Shown piece by piece: positions 1 through 6,546 of a stretch of 10,650 nucleotides of DNA. Position 1 is the first letter of the stretch. The number at the start of each line of letters is the position of its first letter. Under the pieces are notes generated by a model. The model was not told the origin of the DNA. It worked only from the letters and a program-made list of their open reading frames with translations, and made no database searches. The translations under genes and the position numbers were made by a program. Source of the DNA: RGIG5612 sp964579345 (GTDB lineage: Bacteria; Bacillota; Clostridia; Lachnospirales; Lachnospiraceae). The stretch is taken from positions 1-10,650 of the forward strand of contig CAZOHB010000089.1 in NCBI GenBank assembly GCA_964579345.1, written 5' to 3'.

Positions 1-197
1 AATTTTGCGCAAGAGCCAGAAATGCTTTTTTTCTAAGAACGTGTAAAGAAGAGAATGACATATACATAAATGGATTTTTTTCGCAAGGGCTTTTGAAGCA
101 TATATACATAATCTGTAATTTTTCGCATCGGAGTAAGCGACGTTCTTCTCAAGCATAAAAATTGGAAGATTGATATATAATCTGAAATTTTGCGCAA
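1..197. repeat. Degenerate interspersed repeat, three copies plus a partial one
   Basis: An AT-rich motif of about 27 bp occurs three times: 59-86, 101-127 and 171-197. A fourth, left-truncated copy lies at 1-12. The core reads roughly TATATACATAATCTG, then a T-rich run, then CGCA or CGCAA. Spacing between the CGCA ends is uneven (about 74, 42 and 69 nt), so this is not a CRISPR or a simple tandem repeat. An 8-bp inverted repeat, AAGAACGT at 35-42 and ACGTTCTT at 140-147, lies within the same block. The minus strand is open across 33-284 and shows the repeat as a recurring RK-x-(T/S)-DY-like peptide pattern, but there is no start context for a gene there. The function is unknown. It may be a genome-wide interspersed element or an upstream regulatory block. 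Confidence 0.6.
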
Positions 198-210
198 CTG
201 TATTAAAAAG

Positions 211-238
211 TTTCCATAGAAACAGTCTGTGGTATAAT
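211..238 (+). promoter_or_regulatory. Extended -10 promoter for the first gene
   Basis: A perfect TATAAT at 233-238 is preceded by TGG, giving the extended -10 form TGnTATAAT at 230-238. A 4-of-6 match to the -35 box, TTTCCA, lies at 211-216 with a 16-bp spacer. Transcription would start near 245, leaving a leader of about 100 nt before the start codon at 344. This resembles a vegetative sigma-A promoter. Confidence 0.7.
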
Positions 239-292
239 ACTTTCGGCTAAAAACTATAATCCTGGAAGATGTGAATTTAAACATTCGATATT

Positions 293-323
293 ATAAATGG
301 TCTGAGGTTGAGACCACGTTTAT
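293..323 (+). other. Leader hairpin in the 5' UTR
   Basis: ATAAA (293-297) with TGGTCT (298-303) pairs with AGACCA (311-316) and TTTAT (319-323). The loop is GAGGTTG and there is a 2-nt bulge (CG, 317-318). The hairpin sits between the promoter and the ribosome binding site, ending just 2 nt before the purine-rich SD region. It has no T-run, so it is not a terminator. It could affect mRNA stability or ribosome access. No known riboswitch consensus was recognised. Confidence 0.45.
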
Positions 324-343
324 CAGGAAGGGGAGCAGTACCA

Positions 344-1411
344 ATGAAAAAAAGAGTAGTATCTTTTCTCGTTGCTTTTGTTTTAGCATGCAGCCTGTTT
401 TTGGGATTTGCTGTTTCTGACGTGGAAGGACCTGCGCATGTTACGGCGTTTGCTGCAACGCAAAAAACGACAGGGCTCTATAAAAGCAATGGAGTCTGGA
501 AATATTATCAGAACGGAAAGTTTACGAAAGCAACCGGACTAGCACAAAAGGGAAACGGAACGGATAAGACCTGGTACTACGTGAAAAGCGGCAAAATGAA
601 AAAGACAACCGCAATCGCCAAAAAGATCAATGGCGGAAGCACGAAGTACTATGTAAAAAGTGGAAAGCTCAATACAAAGACAGGAACCGTGAAAGTCGGT
701 GGCAAGACCTATCATCTGATTAAGGGGAAGGTTGTTCCGCTTGCGAAAGATGTGAAAGGAAAGCTTACGCAAACCAAGCAGCTGAAAGAGATGCTGACAT
801 ATTTTGCGTTCAACGCCAGAAGCTATGATTATGCAACCGAAAAGTATTCCAATGAATTTAATTCCGGGAAATCCGCTGCGTTGATGGACACTCTTTTATC
901 TGTTACTCCGGGATATAGCAGTGCAAATTGGAATCTGTATCCAGTTGCTATGCCGCCGCGATACATGGGTGATACATCAAAGTCTGATCCAAGAGGCCTG
1001 ATGAATCACTACTTTGTTAAATATCCTGAATCCGATGTCAATTGGATCGCAAAGAATATCTTTAATCTTACACAGAAACAGCTGAACGCATATAAAAATT
1101 CGCATATGGCGGACAGTGCGGACTTATATTATGAGGATGGCGCTTACTACCATATGACAGGCGGCGTCGGCGGACCGTTCCCTACAACAGTAAAGATTAC
1201 AAAAGCCTGGAAGGCCGGCAGCTATTATTACATTAAGTATAAAATGGATTATGGAACTGCGAATCAAATCTTCACTCACGATTTGTATTATAATTACGCG
1301 ACCTTGAAACTGAAGACGATCAACGGAAAGAAGTACTGGAGTCTGTATGCGCACAGCATGAAGAAGTTCAAAACATCGAAGGGCAAAGCGGCGCAGTTTG
1401 CGAAGCCGTGA
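344..1411 (+). CDS. Secreted protein with aromatic wall-binding-like repeats and unknown C-terminal domain
   Basis: The product is 355 aa. I start it at ATG 344 because a purine-rich SD (GGGAG, 331-335) lies 8 nt upstream and the signal peptide begins there; a longer in-frame reading from TTG 308 would put 12 extra residues before it. Residues 1-38 form a signal peptide (KKR, hydrophobic core, likely cut after AFAA). Residues about 44-127 contain three or four degenerate repeats with W/YYY and a following GK or SGK turn, in the style of choline-binding or glucan-binding cell-wall repeats. Residues about 140-345 form a compact domain rich in Tyr, Trp and Asn, with a GGVGGP turn near 283-288, that I do not recognise. 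The protein is strongly lysine-rich, has no LPxTG anchor and has no visible catalytic motif. A role at the cell surface is inferred from the signal peptide and repeats only. It probably has its own promoter (211-238). Confidence 0.9.
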   Translation: MKKRVVSFLVAFVLACSLFLGFAVSDVEGPAHVTAFAATQKTTGLYKSNGVWKYYQNGKFTKATGLAQKGNGTDKTWYYVKSGKMKKTTAIAKKINGGSTKYYVKSGKLNTKTGTVKVGGKTYHLIKGKVVPLAKDVKGKLTQTKQLKEMLTYFAFNARSYDYATEKYSNEFNSGKSAALMDTLLSVTPGYSSANWNLYPVAMPPRYMGDTSKSDPRGLMNHYFVKYPESDVNWIAKNIFNLTQKQLNAYKNSHMADSADLYYEDGAYYHMTGGVGGPFPTTVKITKAWKAGSYYYIKYKMDYGTANQIFTHDLYYNYATLKLKTINGKKYWSLYAHSMKKFKTSKGKAAQFAKP

Positions 1412-1484
1412 GGGGAGCGTTAAAGCGCTGAAAAATCGCAGGCTTCGCCGGCAAGGGAATCCGGCGTAGTTCGCGAAGCCGTGA
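1391..1484 (+). repeat. Imperfect direct repeat of the first gene's 3' end
   Basis: The last 21 bp of the preceding gene (1391-1411, including its TGA) recur at 1464-1484 with 19 of 21 bases identical, offset by 73 bp. The shared core is GCGAAGCCGTGA. The second copy falls outside any supported reading frame. It could be the remnant of a partial tandem duplication or a GC-rich repeat element that supplied the gene's terminal codons. Confidence 0.6.
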
Positions 1485-1512
1485 AGCTGAGCGGTCCGGT
1501 TTGCAAGACCGC
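1441..1512 (+). other. Two GC-rich hairpins in the intergenic spacer
   Basis: Hairpin 1: GGCTTCGC (1441-1448) pairs perfectly with GCGAAGCC (1473-1480), and CGG (1449-1451) can pair with CCG (1461-1463) inside it. Hairpin 2: GCGGTC (1491-1496) pairs with GACCGC (1507-1512) around a 10-nt loop. Neither is followed by a T-run, so they are not classical intrinsic terminators. They may stabilise mRNA ends or attenuate readthrough from the first gene into the hydrolase genes. The rest of 1412-1542 shows nothing else clear. Confidence 0.45.
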
Positions 1513-1542
1513 AAATAAATAATAAGGGTAGAATAGGATTAT

Positions 1543-3291
1543 ATGAAAAAGATTTTGAGTAAACTTGCTGTATCGTTTGTCTCGGGAATCTTATTGCTGA
1601 TCATGATCGTCGGCATCGTTCCGACCGAATGCATCTTAACTGTGAGAGCGGATGTGTCTGAAACTGTCACGGAAGATGGGGACGAAAATCCCGCTGTTTC
1701 GGGAGCTGAAGCGGAGGAAGCCGGCGATCAAACTCTGACTGAAGACGAAGCATGTGACTTCTTATTTATTGGAAACAGTCTGACTTACTTTAATAATTAT
1801 CCTGAAATGTTCCGGCGAATTGTAGCTGCAGGAACCGGAGAGAAGATCAGGAACGTGGAATTGTATTATCCGGCAAGAACGCTGCAGGATCATTCCGCGG
1901 CGATTGCTGCTGTTCTCCGGACGGAGGGGAACAGCGACAACCTGACGGATGAAGAAAAGCTGCTTTTTTGTCAGCGATATTCAACTGTTTATGAGCAGGA
2001 AATCTATGACCGGTATGCGGAACGCATCTGGGATGCAAAGAACCATCGTGCTCGTAGATATGGAACGATCGTTATGCAGCTTCACTCCCGCCCGACTCTT
2101 CCTGATGGAGTGGCGGAAACAGCGAAGCAGTCGGTTATGAATATCATCCGGGACATGGACTCCCCGAACACGGACTATGTGGTCAATGGAATGATGTACG
2201 GGAGTTCCGGGCCGTTTCGCAGATTTATAGATATGCAGGACGAGATCGATCAGACGGTTTCGGCATGTGTCAGCGCAGCGAAAGAATACATGGCTGGGAA
2301 ATTCAGCCGGGTCGTTTCCGTTCCGACCGGCCGGGCGATGTGCAATTACCTGCTGAAATATGGGACGACGTATGCACAGAAGATCGAGCCAAAAGCGTAT
2401 TACTTCTATTCGAAAGATAATAACAAGGGAAATACCAACGATCTCATGTATGGCGACAATGTGCATCCGACGCAGCTTGGAAGCTATCTTGTCGCGTCTA
2501 CGTTGTATAGCGTTTTGTACGGCGATCCGAGGGAGACAGTGCCCGCTTACCGGGGTTATTCCAAAGAATTGATTTCACGAGTGGACGGGCTCAGATCGCC
2601 GACCAGCGCAAATTTTGCTTATTATTACCGGAATGGCAAGGGGCTCAAGAGCGATGAGCTTCTTTTAACGGCCGGAAAGGTCGCCTGGGAAACCGCGCGA
2701 AAAGGTCTGCATGTTAAGAAATCGTCCGGCGGAAGCTTCAAACTGAAAGACAAAAAGCCGGCGCTTAATAAGGCGAACAAGTCGGATTTGGGAATCCAGG
2801 TTACATGGAATGTCCTCGACGGATCCGAAGGATACCGGATCATGCGTAAGACCGGGAGTGGGAAATGGAAGACCATTGGAAAGACGCGGGGAATCAGCTT
2901 TTTTGATTCGACTGCGAAATGGGGCCATACCTATACTTACACCGTCCGCAGCATAAAATGGGAAGATAATTCTGCTGCGAGCAGTTATAATAAGACAGGT
3001 CTTCGCTGTGATTACTTCCGGAAGCCGGTGCTGAAATCTGTGAAGCAGGTCAGCAAGGGCGTCCGGTTCCGCTGGGAAGCTTCTGCCGGCGTGAAATGGT
3101 ATCAGATTTATCGTAAGGTCGATTCCGGAAAATGGACGAAGCTTAAGAAGACGGACAAGACGTCGTTTACAGATAAAACGGTGAAAAAGGGCAAGAAATA
3201 CACTTATTCCGTGCGGGCTATGAATAAAGCCAAAACGAGATTTGTTACTGATTATGACAGAAAGGGGTTGTCGATCGTTGTAAAACGATAA
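1543..3291 (+). CDS. Secreted SGNH-type (GDSL-like) hydrolase with two FN3-like C-terminal modules
   Basis: The product is 582 aa, probably an extracellular esterase or deacylase of the SGNH superfamily; the substrate is unknown. A signal peptide spans residues 1-36 (cut likely after VRA), followed by an acidic linker at about 38-70. The catalytic domain spans about 72-340. Block I is FIGNSLT with nucleophile Ser79, and the last block is GDNVHPTQ with Asp305 and His308, matching the family DxxH. The stretch QLHSRP at 179-184 resembles the LQxxSxRP element of DUF4886-type SGNH proteins. The usual block III GxND is not obvious; NGMM at 215-218 may stand in for it. Residues about 405-495 and 496-582 are two lysine-rich FN3-like beta modules (xVTWxxLDGSEGYRI; YTYSVRA). 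The SD is modest (AGGA, 1535-1538, 4 nt from ATG). The gene lies 18 nt upstream of its paralogue and is probably co-transcribed with it. Deacetylation of a cell-surface or dietary glycan is inference. Confidence 0.9.
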   Translation: MKKILSKLAVSFVSGILLLIMIVGIVPTECILTVRADVSETVTEDGDENPAVSGAEAEEAGDQTLTEDEACDFLFIGNSLTYFNNYPEMFRRIVAAGTGEKIRNVELYYPARTLQDHSAAIAAVLRTEGNSDNLTDEEKLLFCQRYSTVYEQEIYDRYAERIWDAKNHRARRYGTIVMQLHSRPTLPDGVAETAKQSVMNIIRDMDSPNTDYVVNGMMYGSSGPFRRFIDMQDEIDQTVSACVSAAKEYMAGKFSRVVSVPTGRAMCNYLLKYGTTYAQKIEPKAYYFYSKDNNKGNTNDLMYGDNVHPTQLGSYLVASTLYSVLYGDPRETVPAYRGYSKELISRVDGLRSPTSANFAYYYRNGKGLKSDELLLTAGKVAWETARKGLHVKKSSGGSFKLKDKKPALNKANKSDLGIQVTWNVLDGSEGYRIMRKTGSGKWKTIGKTRGISFFDSTAKWGHTYTYTVRSIKWEDNSAASSYNKTGLRCDYFRKPVLKSVKQVSKGVRFRWEASAGVKWYQIYRKVDSGKWTKLKKTDKTSFTDKTVKKGKKYTYSVRAMNKAKTRFVTDYDRKGLSIVVKR

Positions 3292-3309
3292 TGCAAAGAT
3301 TTTTTCAGC

Positions 3310-5166
3310 ATGAATAAAAACTCCATTGATATAAAAAGAATCATTGTTTACATACTCCTGATAGCGCTGGTCTCGGTCAGTCTGGTCGAAGGGGATCTGT
3401 TCTTTAAGGTGAAAAGGGCAGTGCCTGCTGCGGAAGAGGCTGCGAATGAGGGGGAGTCGGAAGAAGAAGCGGGTGATGCTAACGGGGATTCCTCGGATGT
3501 TGGATCGGAAGATGCGCCGGACGGGGGCTCTTCAGACAAGGCTAAACCTGGAGATGGTTCCAAAGCCGCAACTGATGATGCGGAGGATGTGACCCAGCGG
3601 TATCTTTTCGTCGGAAACAGTTTGACGTATTACAACAATTATCCTGAAATGTTCAGCTCCATGGCGGATGTCGGAGCCGGCGAGCAGATTGGAATTTCCA
3701 CCCTTTATTATCCGGGCAGGGATCTGTTCACACACTCACGAGCGATTGAGGCGGTCATCCGCACGAAAGGAAAACGCGCTAATCTGACAGAAGAAGAGAA
3801 GCTTTATTTCTGCCAGCGCTACACGACCGTTTTTGATAAGGATATTTATAAAAGATACGCGGACTGTCTTTGGGATAAGAAGAACAAATGTCCGAAGAAG
3901 TTCGACGTTATCAACCTGCAGCTGCATTCGCGGCCGAATACCGGAGATGCGCTTACCGCGAATGTAGTGGAGAGCATCGCAAGAGTCATTCGCGCCATGA
4001 ACGCGCCGGATACGGTTTTCCTGGTAAATGGAATGATGTTCGCCAGCACCGTGCCGCTGAAAGAGTTTGTTGATTATCAGAACGAAATTGACCGGAATGT
4101 TTCCGAAAGTGTGGCAGGTGCGAGAGCGATAACACAAGGGCTTTGCCGGCGGATCGAAGCGGTTCCTGCCGGTCGCTCGCTTTGCAATTATCTGCTGAAA
4201 TATGGAACAAATTATGCACAGAAGATCGAGCCTGAAGCGTATTATATTTATTCACGCAAGGAAACCACGCTCGGAAATAATAACGATCTGATGTACGCGG
4301 ATGGCGTGCATCCGACGCAGCTGGGGAGTTATGTAGCGGCGGCGACCCTTTACAGCGTGATGTTCGGGGATCCGACGAAAACTGTGGCTGATTACAGGGG
4401 AGACACGCATGGGTATATTCACAGACTTGACGGCGTGTCAATCAGAAAGGCCGCGAATTTTGCATATCAGTATCGTGATGGGAAAGGCATTAAAACGGAT
4501 GAAATTCTGCGCGCGGCTGCTGATACAGCATGGAAGACGGTGAAGAAGAAACTCAAAGTTCCGTTCAAACAGCCGCCGGTCAACACCAAAGAAATGAAAA
4601 AGCAAATGCCGGTCTTGCATGACGTGAAAAAGAGCGAGTACGGCATCCAGGTCACATGGGAATCGCTGGATGGGGCGGAACGCTACCGGATTCTGCGAAA
4701 GAAGGACGACGGGGATTGGAAGAAGGTTGGCTCGACCCGCGGCATCAGCTTATTTGATACGAAGGCAAAATGGGGACATACGTATACCTACAGTGTCGTT
4801 TGTATCAATTGGGAGAAAACCAAAGAAACCAGCAGCTTTGACCCGGTTGGTCTCCGCATCGATTATTACAGAAAGCCGGAACTGAAATCGGTCCGGCAGC
4901 AAGAAGGCGGCATCCGGATTTCGTGGAAGGCTTCGGAAGGCGTGGAGCGCTATCGCATCATGCGCAAGAACGCAGCCGGGAAATGGAAAACAATCGGGAC
5001 GTCCAGGGATACGACTTATGTCGATACGTTTGTGAAGCCGGGGCTGGAATACACCTATTCTGTGCGCGCGCTTGATGCAACCGGCTCCCGAACGATCAGC
5101 AACTATGATCATGACGGCCTGACGATCTTATATAATGAGGCGATTGCGCCAGTGCCGGTGAATTAG
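3310..5166 (+). CDS. Second secreted SGNH-type hydrolase, tandem paralogue of the preceding gene
   Basis: The product is 618 aa with the same architecture as the gene before it. It has a hydrophobic N-terminus (about residues 10-30; signal peptide or membrane anchor, cleavage site unclear), then a very acidic Glu/Asp/Gly/Ser linker at about 40-95. The SGNH catalytic domain has FVGNSLT with Ser104 and ADGVHPTQ with Asp331 and His334. Two FN3-like modules lie at about 436-525 and 526-612. By eye more than half the residues of the two catalytic domains match, including FCQRY, LQLHSRP-like, VNGMM and LLKYGT/AQKIEP/AYY blocks. The N-terminal linkers share composition but not sequence. ATG 3310 is the first in-frame start after an upstream stop at 3289, yet no SD is visible, so translational coupling to the upstream gene is likely. 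The 25-nt gap to the next gene also suggests one operon. The function is as uncertain as for its paralogue. Confidence 0.9.
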   Translation: MNKNSIDIKRIIVYILLIALVSVSLVEGDLFFKVKRAVPAAEEAANEGESEEEAGDANGDSSDVGSEDAPDGGSSDKAKPGDGSKAATDDAEDVTQRYLFVGNSLTYYNNYPEMFSSMADVGAGEQIGISTLYYPGRDLFTHSRAIEAVIRTKGKRANLTEEEKLYFCQRYTTVFDKDIYKRYADCLWDKKNKCPKKFDVINLQLHSRPNTGDALTANVVESIARVIRAMNAPDTVFLVNGMMFASTVPLKEFVDYQNEIDRNVSESVAGARAITQGLCRRIEAVPAGRSLCNYLLKYGTNYAQKIEPEAYYIYSRKETTLGNNNDLMYADGVHPTQLGSYVAAATLYSVMFGDPTKTVADYRGDTHGYIHRLDGVSIRKAANFAYQYRDGKGIKTDEILRAAADTAWKTVKKKLKVPFKQPPVNTKEMKKQMPVLHDVKKSEYGIQVTWESLDGAERYRILRKKDDGDWKKVGSTRGISLFDTKAKWGHTYTYSVVCINWEKTKETSSFDPVGLRIDYYRKPELKSVRQQEGGIRISWKASEGVERYRIMRKNAAGKWKTIGTSRDTTYVDTFVKPGLEYTYSVRALDATGSRTISNYDHDGLTILYNEAIAPVPVN

Positions 5167-5191
5167 AGGGGTTCTCCGAGAGGATTGATTT

Positions 5192-6247
5192 ATGAAACAC
5201 AGATTCTGTTATTTGCTGATCGCCGTAATGCTATTAGCGACTGTGATTTTTGCCGGATGCACGCCGGGAGGGAAAAAGATGAATACGTATACCCAGATCG
5301 ATCAGGCAACTGCGATGGAGATGATGGCGCAGGATGACGGTCATGTGATCGTTGATGTGCGCCGGCAGGATGAATATGATGCCGGGCATATTCCGGGGGC
5401 CATTCTGATCCCAAACGAAAGCATCGAAGCGGAGCAGCCCGAAGAACTCCCGGACCTGGATCAGATCATTCTAATTTACTGTCGCAGCGGAAACCGTTCC
5501 AAGCAGGCGGCGGAAAAGCTGGTGCAGATCGGCTACACGAATATCTATGAGTTCGGCGGAATCAACACTTGGACCGGGGAGATCGTAACGAAGGAAGCTG
5601 CAAAAGGCGATGCGTCCAGCGAGAAGCAGGCAGTTCTGCAATTTAGTTCGTTCGATGGCGGTGGACATGAATACACGGCCGAGATCGAAGATCCGTCCAT
5701 CGTTTCCTGCACTTCGGAGCGGGATTATGGCACACGGGACGAATTGGAAGACGGCTCACCGTATACGGAGATCTTTACCTTTACCGGACTGAAAGAGGGG
5801 AGTACGACGGTCTATATTTACGGCCGGTCCCCGATTGCTGATAACGACGATTCCATCTATACTGCAAACGTTGACAAGGACCTGAATATTTCGCTTGTGC
5901 CGGTGCGCAAGATTTCCACGCTTTTTGTCTACCGGCATGGAGAGATCAATTATCCGTCCTATAATCTGACTTCCGAGCCGGACGGATATTATGTTTCCGT
6001 TAGCGACGGTCCGGCACAGAAGATCGATGCCGCTGCTGCGGATGCGCTGATGAACGTGATCAATGATTATAATCTCGCCAGCTGGGACGGATTTGATGAA
6101 TCCCGAAGTAATGTGCTTGACGGCGAAGGCTTCTCAATCGAGATTGCATTCACAGACGGCACATCCATAACAGCCAATGGCGACAATGCCTTCCCGGAAA
6201 ACTATTTTGATGCGATGGCTGAGATCTATAAGATTTTGGGTGAGTGA
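5192..6247 (+). CDS. Lipoprotein with rhodanese domain and Ig-like C-terminal region
   Basis: The product is 351 aa. The N-terminus is a lipoprotein signal (IFAGC, lipidated Cys23), so the protein should sit on the outer face of the membrane. Residues about 33-130 form a single rhodanese domain with the typical VDVRxxxEYxxGHIPGA segment (54-70) and the active-site loop CRSGNRS with Cys97. Single-domain rhodaneses carry a persulfide sulfur on this Cys, but the acceptor here is unknown. Residues about 140-230 (DGGGHEYTAEIEDPSIV, then FTFTGLKEGSTTV) look like a beta-sandwich of the chagasin/Ig-like kind. Residues about 235-351 are an unrecognised alpha/beta domain seen in style in other clostridial lipoproteins. 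The SD GAGAGGA (5178-5184) lies 7 nt before the ATG. This is the last gene before the terminator at 6293-6353 and is probably co-transcribed with the two SGNH genes. The C-terminal fusion is less certain than the rhodanese assignment. Confidence 0.92.
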   Translation: MKHRFCYLLIAVMLLATVIFAGCTPGGKKMNTYTQIDQATAMEMMAQDDGHVIVDVRRQDEYDAGHIPGAILIPNESIEAEQPEELPDLDQIILIYCRSGNRSKQAAEKLVQIGYTNIYEFGGINTWTGEIVTKEAAKGDASSEKQAVLQFSSFDGGGHEYTAEIEDPSIVSCTSERDYGTRDELEDGSPYTEIFTFTGLKEGSTTVYIYGRSPIADNDDSIYTANVDKDLNISLVPVRKISTLFVYRHGEINYPSYNLTSEPDGYYVSVSDGPAQKIDAAAADALMNVINDYNLASWDGFDESRSNVLDGEGFSIEIAFTDGTSITANGDNAFPENYFDAMAEIYKILGE

Positions 6248-6292
6248 GAAAGTAAATCTACCTGTAAACGCTAATTCAGGCAACTATTTTAG

Positions 6293-6353
6293 AAAAACAC
6301 AATTGGTGCACTCCTTTTTCGACAAGATTTAGGAGTGCATTTTTTGTGTTTTT
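6293..6353 (+). terminator. Strong intrinsic terminator after the SGNH-rhodanese unit
   Basis: TGCACTCCT (6307-6315) pairs perfectly with AGGAGTGCA (6331-6339), followed at once by a run of six T (6340-6345). An outer perfect 10-bp stem, AAAAACACAA (6293-6302) with TTGTGTTTTT (6344-6353), can extend the hairpin. The flanking A and T runs mean it could also stop transcription from the other side. Confidence 0.85.
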
Positions 6354-6437
6354 AGCCAAAAGTTGCTCTTCCAAGAAAAATGCAGGCTAATTTCCTTTGC
6401 TCATGGGAGTGCATAAATTGTGTTTTCGGCGAAAAAG
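6293..6437. repeat. Three copies of a 21-bp motif, one inverted
   Basis: The motif has two conserved halves, GGAGTGCA and (AATT)GTGTTTT. Direct copies start at 6332 and 6406 and similarity continues into a following GCC/GGC plus A-run (to 6362 and 6437). The inverted copy is 6294-6314, the 5' arm of the terminator. The inverted copy and the copy at 6406 differ at only two central bases. A shorter inverted pair, TGCTCTT (6364-6370) and AAGAGCA (6435-6441), nests around the third copy. The terminator is therefore built from a repeated unit, which suggests a small interspersed element. Confidence 0.6.
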
Positions 6438-6460
6438 AGCATGTCAGGTAAAACCTCCGT

Positions 6461-6490
6461 TACAATGGATTGTACGAATTAGTATACAAT
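6461..6490. promoter_or_regulatory. TACAAT/ATTGTA palindrome and possible -10 box
   Basis: TACAATGGATTGTA (6461-6474) is a perfect inverted repeat with 6-bp arms and a 2-nt centre. The same half-site recurs as TACAAT at 6485-6490, within TATACAAT. The last copy fits a -10 element for the gene starting at 6547, but no good -35 is correctly spaced (TTACAA at 6460-6465 gives a 19-bp spacer). The palindrome would then overlap the promoter, as operators often do. No regulator gene is in the window. Confidence 0.4.
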
Positions 6491-6534
6491 GTTTGTTGGA
6501 TAACTTTGCATGGAAACCCACTTTTCACAACTAT

Positions 6535-6539
6535 AGGAG
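6535..6539 (+). promoter_or_regulatory. Shine-Dalgarno site deciding the start at 6547
   Basis: AGGAG at 6535-6539 lies 7 nt before ATG 6547 and only 1 nt before the in-frame ATG at 6541. This favours 6547, which also begins the signal peptide with MKK. The longer in-frame extension back to 6397 runs through repeat and promoter-like DNA and is rejected. Confidence 0.8.
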
Positions 6540-6546
6540 AATGGTT

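Noticed and set aside
59..197. CRISPR array
   Set aside because: The units are degenerate, spacing is uneven, there are only three to four copies and no cas gene is present.
33..284. Minus-strand ORF of 83 codons with repeating RK..DY peptide pattern
   Set aside because: It covers the DNA repeat and the promoter of the first gene, has no convincing start signal, and its peptide pattern follows from the repeated DNA.
308..343. Longer start of the first gene at TTG 308
   Set aside because: It lies in the leader hairpin, lacks an SD and would put 12 residues ahead of a normal signal peptide; ATG 344 has a good SD.
240..343. Riboswitch in the leader of the first gene
   Set aside because: Only a simple bulged hairpin is seen; no consensus for c-di-GMP, T-box, SAM or other common classes was recognised.
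1981..2466. 161-codon minus-strand frame inside the first SGNH gene
   Set aside because: It is antisense to the conserved catalytic domain, has no recognisable motif, and similar shadow frames occur in the paralogue.
3986..4441. 151-codon minus-strand frame inside the second SGNH gene
   Set aside because: It is antisense to a conserved coding region; a shadow of GC-rich codon use with no protein features.
6397..6546. N-terminal extension of the gene starting at 6547
   Set aside because: It runs through the repeat and the palindrome and would bury the signal peptide; AGGAG at 6535-6539 fits ATG 6547.
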